NCBI GenBank assembly: GCA_030619885.1
Contig: JAUXAN010000025.1
Coordinates: 1 to 36,887, forward strand
Length of the DNA: 36,887 nt
Reading direction: 5' to 3'
DNA from: a bacterium
GTDB lineage: Bacteria > Hydrothermota > DG-26 > JAUXAN01
Shown here: positions 8,641 to 16,165 of the stretch, one piece after another
Numbering within the stretch: the first letter of the stretch is position 1
Layout of the letters: each line of letters opens with the position of its first letter
Program-made: the position numbers and the translations under genes
The notes under the pieces: model-generated
Database searches by the model: none
Seen by the model: the letters and a program-made list of their open reading frames with translations, nothing else
Told to the model about the DNA's origin: nothing

Positions 8641-8859
8641 TTATTCAATTAAAATGGTCTTATCTTTTGTTTTCTCACCAGAAGTGATCTTTACGGAAGA
8701 TTTTTTTATCTTGAAGTATTCTGCAACTAACTCGACGAGTTCTCTATTTGCCTTCCCTTTTGTGGGCGGCGATTTAACCTTTACCTTAAATGTATGGGGG
8801 GAAATTTTAACTATTTCACTTTTAGGTGCATTGGGAATCACTCTAACTTTGATCTTCAT
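8641..8859 (-). CDS. UPF0235/DUF167 (YggU) family protein
   Basis: This 72-residue protein has the DUF167 signature: MKIKVRVIPNAPKSEI at the start, KVKSPPTKGKANREL in the middle and SGEKTKDKTILI at the end. The family is small, widespread and of unknown molecular function (an alpha/beta fold). It lies about 240 bp downstream of ndk across a repeat-filled gap, and no clear Shine-Dalgarno precedes its ATG. It is full length for the family. Confidence 0.88.
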   Translation of the reverse strand: MKIKVRVIPNAPKSEIVKISPHTFKVKVKSPPTKGKANRELVELVAEYFKIKKSSVKITSGEKTKDKTILIE

Positions 8860-8869
8860 TTAGAAACAT

Positions 8870-9095
8870 TTTATTAGGACGCAGATTTCCGCTGGTAACT
8901 GCAGATGACTTAAAGACATAATTCACTTATAGTCACTTCGTCCTTCGGTGACGGAGTTCGTCTTTTGATCGTTCTTCATAACCGTAACCGTTAACCGCTT
9001 TACGATACGGGTTTCGTTGCCGTTAAACTTCTAACGACTCCGTATCTATATAAATTTGCGTCTTATTAAATAAAAATCCTGTTAATCCTGTCAAA
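8870..9095. repeat. Inverted pair of GGACGCAGATTT-type repeats filling the ndk-yggU gap
   Basis: The left arm at 8870-8893 reads TTATTAGGACGCAGATTTCC. The right arm at 9046-9095, on the minus strand, reads TTTGACAGGATTAACAGGAT, then TTTTATTTAATAAGACGCA. The right-arm sequence recurs nearly unchanged at 19945-19998 on the plus strand. The DNA between the arms is rich in small palindromes such as GTCAC...GTGAC (8935-8955). No coding frame is visible. Confidence 0.6.
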
Positions 9096-9101
9096 AAATC
9101 A

Positions 9102-9506
9102 CTATCCGTAGGAAAAGAATATGGGGATTTCTCTTGCGGCGGATTCTTTCGAATCAGAGGCGTGAACTACATTTTGCTCAATATTCCCTCCAAGGTCACC
9201 CCTTATAGTTCCTTTTTCTGCAATGGCAGGATTCGTTGTACCCACCACTTCCCTCATTTTCGAAATCGCATCTTCTCTCTCAACGAGTAATGCAACTATC
9301 GGCCCTGATGTTATAAATTTTAACAAGTCATTGTAAAAACTTTTTCCTTGATGAACTTCATAGAGAATTTCGGCGTCCTTCTGTGACAGTTCAATGAACC
9401 TTATGTCCAAAATACCGAATCCGTTCTCTTCAATTTTCTTTATAACTTCACCAATGAGTTTCCTTTTCACACCATCGGGCTTCACAATAAGTAGCGTTCT
9501 TTCCAT
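9102..9506 (-). CDS. ndk: Nucleoside diphosphate kinase
   Basis: This 134-residue enzyme transfers the gamma-phosphate of ATP to NDPs through a phosphohistidine. The N-terminus MERTLLIVKPDGVKR and the active-site segment NVVHASDSKESA (His near residue 115) are textbook. Length is normal. The ATG sits 5 nt after a predicted -10 box and has no Shine-Dalgarno, so it is probably a leaderless message. It stands alone, with repeats on both sides. Confidence 0.96.
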   Translation of the reverse strand: MERTLLIVKPDGVKRKLIGEVIKKIEENGFGILDIRFIELSQKDAEILYEVHQGKSFYNDLLKFITSGPIVALLVEREDAISKMREVVGTTNPAIAEKGTIRGDLGGNIEQNVVHASDSKESAAREIPIFFSYG

Positions 9507-9511
9507 CGAGT

Positions 9512-9541
9512 AATCTTGAAAAAAATTTTAAAAACTGTCAA
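9512..9541 (-). promoter_or_regulatory. Predicted leaderless promoter of ndk
   Basis: TTGACA (9541-9536), an 18-bp spacer and AAGATT (9517-9512), then 5 nt to the ATG. The -10 resembles the AAGAAT of the promoter at 3498-3525. Confidence 0.6.
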
Positions 9542-9666
9542 GAGAGAAAATTAACCACAGGTCGCAGACCCGTATGGGAGAAACGGAGAACACAGAGAAA
9601 AGCACACGGAGGATATTAAAATTAGGACTTCCGAGAACCGTCCCCAAATCTTTTCATCTGTGTAAA

Positions 9667-9695
9667 CCCCGTTAGATGTTTACTATCTAACGGGG
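9667..9695. mobile_element. CCCCGTTAGAT mini-palindrome, copy 1, with TAAA target duplication
   Basis: An 11-bp perfect inverted repeat CCCCGTTAGAT (9667-9677) / ATCTAACGGGG (9685-9695) with loop GTTTACT. It is flanked by TAAA at 9663-9666 and 9696-9699. Removing the palindrome and one TAAA restores ATCTGTGTAAATCTGTGTC, which is the same type of phrase as ATCTGCGTAAATCTGCGTCC, the complement of the repeat at 19976-19998. This suggests insertion into an older repeat with a 4-bp duplication. It also lies about 30 nt past the DegT stop and could serve as a 3'-end hairpin, but no U-tract follows. Confidence 0.65.
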
Positions 9696-9727
9696 TAAAT
9701 CTGTGTCTACTGTCTGAATCACTGAGT

Positions 9728-10861
9728 TTATATTTTTATTGCATGGAGTAAATTATCCACTATATAATCAATTTCTTCTTCTTTCAAATTGTTATGGAAT
9801 GGAAGCGCTATCGTTCTGTCGGAGATATACTCTGCAGTGGGGAAATCCCCTCTCTTGTATCCAAAGTTTTCCATGTAAAATGGCTGGAGGTGAATGGGAT
9901 AAAAATAACTCCTGCATTCTATACCTCTGTCTTTAAGTTTATCTAATATCTCATCCCTTTTTTCTTTTGAAAAATTTGCCTTGAGCCTAACTACATACAC
10001 AAACCACCCCATTTTTACATTTGAACCGATATAAGGGAGCTCTACTTCACCGACTTCTTTTAATTTTCTATTGTATAACTCTGCGACCTTCTCCCTTTTT
10101 TCGAGGATTTCATCAAGCCTCTCTAACTGGACTATACCGAGAGCAGAGTTTATATCTGATATACGATAATTATATCCAAGTCTTTTGTGAGTTGAATCTT
10201 CCCTTCCCTGATTTCTGAGACTTGAACATATTTGAGCCAGTTTCTCATCATCGGTCACAATCATCCCGCCTTCTCCTGTGGTCATTGGTTTATTAGGATA
10301 AAAAGAGAATACCCCACACTTCCCGAATGTCCCTACCTTTCTCCATGATCCTGTGGACCTGTTTTTGTATTCTGCACCTATTGCTTCGCAACCATCTTCT
10401 ATCACATCCAGGTTATATCTGTCCGCAATCTCCATAATCCTGTCCATCTCGCAGGGATGACCAAAGATATGAACAGGTAAGATAGCCTTTATTGTACGAT
10501 TGGTTGATTTGGCGATAAATTTCTCAATTTTGTCTACATCAATGCATAATGTCTTTCTGTTAATGTCAACGAAAGCAGGATTACCACCTTCATAGAGTAT
10601 GCAATTCGATGAGGTGATAAAACTGAACGGAGTAGTTATTACTCCATCCCCTTCTTCTATTTTTAATGCCTTTATGCATAGATGGAGTCCTGCTGTACCG
10701 CTACTTACCGCAACCGCATATTTTGTTCCAATGAATTCGGCGAATTTTGTTTCGAACTCTGCGAGTTTTGGCCCGAGACTCAAATTCGGCGTTCTTAAAA
10801 CTTTAACTATACTTTCAATCTCTTTTTCTGTAATATCAGGAGAAGAGAGGGGAATTTTCAT
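9728..10861 (-). CDS. DegT/DnrJ/EryC1 family PLP-dependent sugar aminotransferase
   Basis: This 377-residue PLP enzyme transfers an amino group to a nucleotide-linked keto-sugar. Visible signatures include SSGTAGLHLCIKAL, PVHIFGHPC, EDGCEAIGAEY and FSFYPNKPMTTGEGG, whose lysine (near 190) is the Schiff-base residue. The C-terminal FYPIHLQPFY is also typical of the family. It is the last gene of the polysaccharide operon, 8 bp after the nucleotide-sugar dehydrogenase, and has no obvious Shine-Dalgarno, suggesting coupled translation. The product is presumably an amino sugar for a surface polysaccharide. The exact sugar cannot be decided. Confidence 0.92.
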   Translation of the reverse strand: MKIPLSSPDITEKEIESIVKVLRTPNLSLGPKLAEFETKFAEFIGTKYAVAVSSGTAGLHLCIKALKIEEGDGVITTPFSFITSSNCILYEGGNPAFVDINRKTLCIDVDKIEKFIAKSTNRTIKAILPVHIFGHPCEMDRIMEIADRYNLDVIEDGCEAIGAEYKNRSTGSWRKVGTFGKCGVFSFYPNKPMTTGEGGMIVTDDEKLAQICSSLRNQGREDSTHKRLGYNYRISDINSALGIVQLERLDEILEKREKVAELYNRKLKEVGEVELPYIGSNVKMGWFVYVVRLKANFSKEKRDEILDKLKDRGIECRSYFYPIHLQPFYMENFGYKRGDFPTAEYISDRTIALPFHNNLKEEEIDYIVDNLLHAIKI

Positions 10862-10869
10862 TAAATGTT

Positions 10870-12186
10870 TTAAGAAAGTGGGTTCCCTAATTTTAGTATT
10901 TTACTGGGGTGTTTAACATCCTTCGTAGCATTTCTTGTATCGAAAATAAATCTCGCATGTTTTGCTATCCACTTATAATCATAACTTGAGTGGGCAGTAG
11001 CTATCAAAACACAGTCTGCACTCTTCAGTCTATTGGCAGTGAGTTCGAGTGATCTGTATGAAACTCCATTCACTGATATTTCAGGCACATAAGGATCGTT
11101 GTAGGTGAGTTTTGCAACCCTATTTTTAAGAAGTTCTATTAGCTTGAGCGCTGGTGAATTTCTGGTATCACTCACATCTTTCTTAAATGCTACCCCTAAA
11201 ATTAAAATTTTCGCCTTCGAAGCACAGAGACCTCTCTCACTTAACCCCTCTATCAAGCTCTCCATCACATGGAATGGCATATTCTCATTCGTCTCTGCAG
11301 CCAGTTCTATAAAATTTGTATGGAAGTCATATTCTTTTGCTTTCCACGAAAGGTAATACGGATCAACTAATATACAGTGTCCCCCTATTCCGGGACCGGG
11401 ATAAAAGGGCATAAATCCGAAGGGCTTGGTCGAGGCAGCATCTATCACTTCCCAGATATCTACATTCCCCATCCTCTCACACAGACAGGCAAGTTCATTT
11501 ACTAAAGCGATATTCACGCTTCTATATATGTTCTCGAGAAGTTTTGTCATTTCGGCAACTCTTGGTGATGATACGGGGACAACTTTGTCAACGATCTTTT
11601 TCAAAAGCGCGGATGCCAATGTAGAACATTTCGGGGTAACACCGCCAACGACTACAGGTGTGTTCTTCGTAGTATATATCTTGTTTCCCGGGTCTATTCG
11701 CTCAGGCGCAAAGGCAAGGAAAAAATCTCTACCTACTTTCAGTCCATTTCTTTCGAGAATAGGAAGGACAATCTTTTCTGTGGTCTCAGGAAAAGTAGTG
11801 CTTCTCAGTATAATTAGTTTTTCCTTTTTCAAATATTTCGATATCTGTTGCGATGAATTTACTATGTAAGATATATCGGGGTCTTTTGATTTCGTGAAGG
11901 GTGTGGGAACACAGATATTTATTACATCGAGTTCTGAGACAACTCCGTAGTCGGTGGTCGCTCTGAAAAGCCCTTTTTTAATAACTTTGACAAGGTCGGA
12001 GGATGGGGCATCATCTATATAACTCGAACCCGAATTCAGATTCTCAACCCTTTTTCTTGCTACATCTACACCGACTACTTCAAAACCAGAGTTTGCAAAC
12101 TCAACTGCAAGGGGAAGTCCAACATATCCCAGCCCAATTACCCCAATCTTTGCTGTTCTTTCTTCTATCTTATCTTTCAGGGGCAT
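10870..12186 (-). CDS. Nucleotide-sugar dehydrogenase (UDP-GlcNAc/ManNAc 6-dehydrogenase type)
   Basis: This 438-residue NAD-dependent enzyme oxidises the C6 hydroxyl of a UDP-sugar to a carboxylate. The Rossmann motif GVIGLGYVGLPLA is at about 15-27, and the catalytic cysteine is in PGPGIGGHCILVDPYY (near 270). The C-terminal domain (LGVAFKKDVSDTRNSP) is present. The GIGGHC form and length fit WbpA/WecC-like enzymes better than UDP-glucose dehydrogenase. An AAGGA Shine-Dalgarno precedes the ATG, and the gene begins 3 bp after the Wzz stop. With the DegT enzyme downstream it could make an amino-uronic acid, as in the WbpA-WbpE pathway; that parallel is inference. Confidence 0.93.
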   Translation of the reverse strand: MPLKDKIEERTAKIGVIGLGYVGLPLAVEFANSGFEVVGVDVARKRVENLNSGSSYIDDAPSSDLVKVIKKGLFRATTDYGVVSELDVINICVPTPFTKSKDPDISYIVNSSQQISKYLKKEKLIILRSTTFPETTEKIVLPILERNGLKVGRDFFLAFAPERIDPGNKIYTTKNTPVVVGGVTPKCSTLASALLKKIVDKVVPVSSPRVAEMTKLLENIYRSVNIALVNELACLCERMGNVDIWEVIDAASTKPFGFMPFYPGPGIGGHCILVDPYYLSWKAKEYDFHTNFIELAAETNENMPFHVMESLIEGLSERGLCASKAKILILGVAFKKDVSDTRNSPALKLIELLKNRVAKLTYNDPYVPEISVNGVSYRSLELTANRLKSADCVLIATAHSSYDYKWIAKHARFIFDTRNATKDVKHPSKILKLGNPLS

Positions 12187-12189
12187 AAT

Positions 12190-13302
12190 CTATTCCTTGA
12201 ATCCCTCCATATATTCTTTTAAGAAACCAAGTACAACCCCTGCGAGAAGGCTTATAAAAAATGAGGATACGACTATTACCATCCTCTTTGGCGAACTCTT
12301 CTTTCTGGGAGGGACCGCGGGGTCGAGCAATTCAACGGTAGGGGTGTCCCTTACTTCTGCAATCCTTGCCAGTTCATACTGTTCTGTGAGTAACTCGAAT
12401 ATATTCTTCTGTAATTCCGCCTCCCTTGCAAGTCTTTCCAGTTCAAGTTCAATCTCTGGAACCTTGCTCAGCGGAACAGAATAACCCGCACCGAAAGAAG
12501 AAGTTTGTGATTTGGAAGAACCGAACTCTATCTTTTTGAGTTGTTCTCTCAATTTGGATAGTTCAGATTCCAAACTGACTACCAGGGGATGTTCTTCAGT
12601 GGAAGACTCTTTCAATGCCCCCAACTCCACTTCTTTGGCTGTAATTTCCGCCTTCAAGGAAGCAGCAGCTTCTATCGCTTTTTGAATCTCTTCTGTTAAT
12701 GCAATTATTTTGTGTTTCTTTTTGAATTTTGCAAGAGATAGCTCAACTGAGTGGAGTTTATCTTCTGTGTCCTTTAGCCTCTTTTCGATAAACATCCTGT
12801 TTTTCTTGGCTCGGGTTATCCTCACTTCTTTGTTGAACCTATCCAACACATCGATGTATGTGTTTGCGATAGATGCTGACAAGTTCGGATCTTTTGTCTC
12901 AACAGATAAGACTATCACACCCTCTGGTCTGACTTCTACCTTTGATATGTCGCCCAGTTCTTCCACCGTCTCTTCTATAGTTTCAAATTCAAATCGAGTT
13001 TTCAATTCACATCTTTCAACGACTTCTTTTCTTATCGAAAAACTTCTCAAAATCGATGCATAAAGGTCTGATGATATGACTCCACTGAATGAACTCGATA
13101 TATTTCCCAGTTTCCTCAATGCTTCGGATGTGAATGGACCCTCTTCTATTGGAGGAAGTAAGGTGGCTGTAGCAGTGTACTTTTTCGGAAGTATGAGTGA
13201 TATAACGACTGATGCTGATGTCACTACTACACACAGAAGTATTATCAGTTTTTTTCTTCTGAGAACTACATCTATATAATCTTTTAGATCTCCCTCTGCC
13301 AT
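12190..13302 (-). CDS. Wzz-type chain-length determinant/polysaccharide co-polymerase
   Basis: This 370-residue protein has the Wzz/GNVR layout. A cytoplasmic N-terminus (DYIDVVLRRKKLIILL) is followed by transmembrane helix 1 (about 16-36) and a long periplasmic coiled-coil part with many Glu/Lys/Leu heptads (about 170-300). The proline-rich TVELLDPAVPPRKKSSPKR leads to transmembrane helix 2 (about 340-360). Such proteins set O-antigen or exopolysaccharide length and contact the outer-membrane export protein, here encoded just upstream with a 3-bp gap. No kinase domain follows, so it is the stand-alone form. Confidence 0.92.
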   Translation of the reverse strand: MAEGDLKDYIDVVLRRKKLIILLCVVVTSASVVISLILPKKYTATATLLPPIEEGPFTSEALRKLGNISSSFSGVISSDLYASILRSFSIRKEVVERCELKTRFEFETIEETVEELGDISKVEVRPEGVIVLSVETKDPNLSASIANTYIDVLDRFNKEVRITRAKKNRMFIEKRLKDTEDKLHSVELSLAKFKKKHKIIALTEEIQKAIEAAASLKAEITAKEVELGALKESSTEEHPLVVSLESELSKLREQLKKIEFGSSKSQTSSFGAGYSVPLSKVPEIELELERLAREAELQKNIFELLTEQYELARIAEVRDTPTVELLDPAVPPRKKSSPKRMVIVVSSFFISLLAGVVLGFLKEYMEGFKE

Positions 13303-13305
13303 AAT

Positions 13306-13932
13306 TTATCTTGCGATTAATAATACAGTAACGACGGCTCCTACAACGACCGCAGGTATTACATACCACTGCCATTGTCTCTTTGCAGGAACTATTATGG
13401 TATCGCCGCCTTCGATACGGGTCTCAGAGTCTGGATTGATTACACGCCCATCCTTCTTTAATATATGAACCTTCGAGAGATCCCCTTTTGATGTAGGCCC
13501 AGCCGCCATCTCTATTATATAATAATTCAATTTTTTATTTAGTACAAAATCGTAAGGACCAGGCCATACAACTTCACCCTTGATATAGACCTTATCCGCA
13601 AATTGAATGATGTTGACACTTACCTCAATATTTATAAGATACTTTTTAAATGCCTCTGCAACCAATCCATTCGCCTCTTTTATTGATAGGTCAACTATTC
13701 TTAATATACTGACGGTTCCAAATGTCTCAGGAGGTGAATCCCATGGTATCTTGATGGGAATTGTGCCCTGTGGTGAGATTACATCGGCGTAGGAAAAATT
13801 TGTCTTTCCTGTAACAACGATCAGAAGGCTATCACCGTATTGTAACACATAATCCTCTATCTGTGCATGGAGCAGACTGGTGCAGAAAAGGATTGTTACA
13901 ATGGAAATTATATACCATATCTTCTTCAACAT
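13306..13932 (-). CDS. Wza-like polysaccharide export protein (Poly_export/SLBB)
   Basis: This 208-residue protein has a signal peptide (MLKKIWYIISIVTILFCTSL) and a Poly_export domain beginning DYVLQYGDSLLIVVTG. A soluble-ligand-binding beta-grasp region follows (VYIKGEVVWPGPYDF to GGDTIIVPAK), with one C-terminal transmembrane helix (about 187-206). It is shorter than E. coli Wza and may lack extra SLBB repeats. I chose ATG 13932, preceded by AGAGAGG and 7 bp after the rfbB stop, over an in-frame ATG at 13965 that would overlap rfbB and place charged residues before the signal peptide. It should form the periplasmic/outer-membrane part of the exporter with Wzz. Confidence 0.88.
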   Translation of the reverse strand: MLKKIWYIISIVTILFCTSLLHAQIEDYVLQYGDSLLIVVTGKTNFSYADVISPQGTIPIKIPWDSPPETFGTVSILRIVDLSIKEANGLVAEAFKKYLINIEVSVNIIQFADKVYIKGEVVWPGPYDFVLNKKLNYYIIEMAAGPTSKGDLSKVHILKKDGRVINPDSETRIEGGDTIIVPAKRQWQWYVIPAVVVGAVVTVLLIAR

Positions 13933-13939
13933 AAAAAGA

Positions 13940-14959
13940 TTACCTCTCTTTATACCATCTTTCATAAAATTCCCTGTATTCTTTCCTGCCTTCTTTTATA
14001 TCGTTCCACCATTTTTTATTCTTCACATACCAATCTATCGTTTTTAAAATGCCTTTGCTGAATTCTGTCTTTGCAGAAAAGTTCAGAATCTCTTTTGCTT
14101 TTTTTGTGTCTGAGATTAACCTCTGAACATGTCCTGGCCTATCCTTTACAAATTTTCTCAAACTCTTCCCTTTGTGCAATCTTTTCAAGACAGTGTCGGT
14201 TATCGTTCGTACATTCACCTCTTTACCGGTTCCGATGTTTATAACCTCTCCTTGTACTTGTTTTACATCTTCTTTCAGTGCACTTAATACAGCCTCACAG
14301 CAGTCTTCCACATATATCCAGTCCCTTGTATTCTTACCATCTCCATAGACAGGAAGAGGTCGGTTTTCCATCGCATTGGTCACAAAGAGCGGGATGAGTT
14401 TCTCAGGATATTGGTTGGGACCATAGTTGTTAAAAGGTCTCAATATAACTATGGGCAATCGATAAGTAAAATAGAAAGAGTAGGCAAGCCGATCTGCTCC
14501 AACCTTTGTCGCTGCGTAAGGACTCTGAGCATTTAGAGGGTGGTCTTCGCTCATTGGAATGGATACTGCAGAACCATATACTTCACTCGTGGAGATGTGA
14601 ATGAATCTCTCAACAGGATATTTTCTTATCGCCTCTAACAGCACCTGCGTGCCTACTACATCCGTTGAGACGAAAGGGTCCGAATTCTGTATAGACCTGT
14701 CTATATGTGTCTCCGCTGCAAAATGGACTACCTGGTCCACAGTTCTCATCAGCCCCTCAACCTTTTCTCTGTCTCTTATGTCGCCCTTAACGAACAAAAA
14801 GTTTGGATTTTCCCACTCCTTCTGTGTAAAATTATCTAAATTACCGCAGTAGGTGAGGAGGTCTAATACAACTACCCTGTAGTCACGTTCTTCTCTCAAA
14901 ATCTTTCTGCAGAAATTGCTTCCTATAAAACCTGCACCGCCAGTTACAAGCAAACGCAT
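13940..14959 (-). CDS. rfbB: dTDP-glucose 4,6-dehydratase family protein
   Basis: This 339-residue extended SDR has the nucleotide-binding motif TGGAGFIGSNF at about 6-16, the active-site YAATK (in SPYAATKVGAD) near 150, FNNYGPNQYPEKLIP, and GDGKNTRDWIYVEDCC. Length and motifs fit RmlB/RfbB, which turns dTDP-glucose into dTDP-4-keto-6-deoxyglucose. It begins 2 bp after the epimerase-like gene, with GAAGG as Shine-Dalgarno, and belongs to the polysaccharide operon. No rmlA or rmlD is in the window, so the final sugar need not be rhamnose. Confidence 0.93.
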   Translation of the reverse strand: MRLLVTGGAGFIGSNFCRKILREERDYRVVVLDLLTYCGNLDNFTQKEWENPNFLFVKGDIRDREKVEGLMRTVDQVVHFAAETHIDRSIQNSDPFVSTDVVGTQVLLEAIRKYPVERFIHISTSEVYGSAVSIPMSEDHPLNAQSPYAATKVGADRLAYSFYFTYRLPIVILRPFNNYGPNQYPEKLIPLFVTNAMENRPLPVYGDGKNTRDWIYVEDCCEAVLSALKEDVKQVQGEVINIGTGKEVNVRTITDTVLKRLHKGKSLRKFVKDRPGHVQRLISDTKKAKEILNFSAKTEFSKGILKTIDWYVKNKKWWNDIKEGRKEYREFYERWYKER

Positions 14960-14961
14960 AA

Positions 14962-15417
14962 TTAACCTTCTTTCAACCTCCAGTCATAAGGTATTTTTTT
15001 ATCGTATGGGTCTACTCTATATTCATCCGGTTTCTTGTAGTTATAGGTATGTGTTGGGCAATTTATGAGGTATGCTGGTTCTGTTCCTATGCCTTTCATG
15101 CCATGCAAAACCAGAGGGGGGATAACGAGCAGGATTCTATTCAAATCCCCCATAAAAAACTCATTCACCTCGCCGAAGGTCTTCGAATCCTTTCTCTGGT
15201 CATAGAGGACCACTTTTGCCATACCTTTGACAACTGTAAAAAAGTCCGTCTGGATTTTGTGATAATGCCATCCTTTGATAACATTAGGATAGACTACTGA
15301 AAGATAGGCCTGTCCAAATTTTGAGAATATCTCATCGTCTGCCCTCAACATCTCCACTAAAAACCCGCGTTCATCAGGTATCAGCCTTAAGTTCTTCACT
15401 TTTACTCCATCTATCAT
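14962..15417 (-). CDS. dTDP-4-dehydrorhamnose 3,5-epimerase-related cupin
   Basis: This 151-residue RmlC-type cupin starts MIDGVKVKNLRLIPDERG and contains IKGWHYHKIQTDFFTVVKG, where the first His corresponds to the RmlC active-site His, and DPYDKKIPYDW near the end. It is shorter than classical RmlC (about 180). It may be a 3,5-epimerase or a related keto-sugar isomerase. The open frame runs further upstream to 15552, but that part overlaps the divergent rpmH and promoter. ATG 15417 lies 7 nt after a -10 box, so I take it as the true, leaderless start. It is the first gene of the polysaccharide operon. Confidence 0.85.
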   Translation of the reverse strand: MIDGVKVKNLRLIPDERGFLVEMLRADDEIFSKFGQAYLSVVYPNVIKGWHYHKIQTDFFTVVKGMAKVVLYDQRKDSKTFGEVNEFFMGDLNRILLVIPPLVLHGMKGIGTEPAYLINCPTHTYNYKKPDEYRVDPYDKKIPYDWRLKEG

Positions 15418-15424
15418 AAAAAAA

Positions 15425-15452
15425 CTTATACAAAATAAAAAAAAGAAGTCAA
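15425..15452 (-). promoter_or_regulatory. Predicted leaderless promoter of the polysaccharide operon
   Basis: TTGACT (15452-15447), a 16-bp T-rich spacer and TATAAG (15430-15425), then seven T residues on the coding strand and the ATG. Its -35 is only 5 bp from the -35 of the divergent rpmH promoter. Confidence 0.6.
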
Positions 15453-15457
15453 TACCC

Positions 15458-15485
15458 TTGACATCTTTTTTTCTATTTGTAAAAT
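15458..15485 (+). promoter_or_regulatory. Predicted leaderless promoter of the rpmH-mnmE cluster
   Basis: TTGACA (15458-15463), a 16-bp spacer and TAAAAT (15480-15485), then 7 nt to the rpmH ATG at 15493, with no Shine-Dalgarno. Confidence 0.65.
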
Positions 15486-15492
15486 ATATATT

Positions 15493-15627
15493 ATGAAAAG
15501 AACCTATCAGCCCCATACACGCAAAAGGAAAAAGACCCATGGGTTCAGACATAGGATGAAAACCCCTGATGGAAGGAGGATTATATCTCGAAGGAGGGCT
15601 AAGGGTAGAAAGAGATTGGTTGTATGA
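15493..15627 (+). CDS. rpmH: Ribosomal protein bL34
   Basis: This 44-residue basic protein reads [20 protein letters not shown] at the start and then [20 protein letters not shown] near the end, an unmistakable bL34. It is a structural protein of the 50S subunit. Its stop overlaps the rnpA start by 4 bp (ATGA), the conserved rpmH-rnpA coupling. The upstream signal is a -10 box only 7 nt from the ATG, so the mRNA is probably leaderless. No dnaA lies on the far side, unlike the classical oriC-linked arrangement. Confidence 0.97.
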   Translation: MKRTYQPHTRKRKKTHGFRHRMKTPDGRRIISRRRAKGRKRLVV

Positions 15628-15983
15628 ATCGCTATAAGCTGAAGAAAAATGAAATCATAAGAAACAGGAAGGATTTTGAGCGAATTTTCAAATCCGGCAT
15701 CCGATACTCAAGTGCGCATCTTACCTTAATTGTTCACCCTTCTTCAATTAAAAAAGCCGCTTTTTTACCTCAGAAAAGGCTTAAAAGCGCAGTCTTAAGA
15801 AATAGAATAAAAAGACTTCTTAGGGAGGTATATCGAAAAAATAAAGAACATCTGAATGAAACAAAAGAGTTAATATTGATAGGCAGAAAAAATGTTTCTA
15901 AACTCGGATTTCTTGAACTTGAAAAAGAAATCTTAACCCTTTTTAGCAAGATAAATGGAGAAACTTCTCATACTCGTAATTAA
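15624..15983 (+). CDS. rnpA: Ribonuclease P protein component
   Basis: This 119-residue basic protein supports the RNase P RNA in cleaving tRNA 5' leaders. It has the family signature [20 protein letters not shown] at about 53-72 and the N-terminal [16 protein letters not shown]. It overlaps rpmH by 4 bp and yidD by 29 bp, the tight order expected of this cluster. Confidence 0.95.
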   Translation: MNRYKLKKNEIIRNRKDFERIFKSGIRYSSAHLTLIVHPSSIKKAAFLPQKRLKSAVLRNRIKRLLREVYRKNKEHLNETKELILIGRKNVSKLGFLELEKEILTLFSKINGETSHTRN

Positions 15984-16164
15984 GTTTTATTCTCTTTTCA
16001 TCTCGCCAGTTCTTCCAAGAACTTGCAGGTTCTATCCTACATGTTCTATGTATGCGATAGAAGCGATGAGTAAGTATGGATTTAAAAAGGGAATCTATAT
16101 GAGTATTGTCAGATTGTGTAAATGTCATCCTTTCCATCCTGGAGGGTATGACCCTGTGAGGTGA
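15955..16164 (+). CDS. yidD: Membrane protein insertion efficiency factor YidD
   Basis: This 69-residue protein has an N-terminal amphipathic/hydrophobic segment ([18 protein letters not shown]) and the YidD core [17 protein letters not shown], then [16 protein letters not shown]. YidD assists YidC/Sec in membrane insertion at the inner membrane. It starts inside the 3' end of rnpA and ends 1 bp before yidC. Length and order are normal. Confidence 0.95.
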   Translation: MEKLLILVIKFYSLFISPVLPRTCRFYPTCSMYAIEAMSKYGFKKGIYMSIVRLCKCHPFHPGGYDPVR

Positions 16165-16165
16165 T

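Noticed and set aside
8312-8650. AGCAGGGTGG(A/T)(C/T)ATTCAA at 8313-8329 and 8632-8648 as possible direct repeats flanking an insertion
   Set aside because: The match is only about 17 bases with mismatches. One copy is the mfd start codon region and the other the yggU stop region. It could be chance, and no element ends are seen between them.
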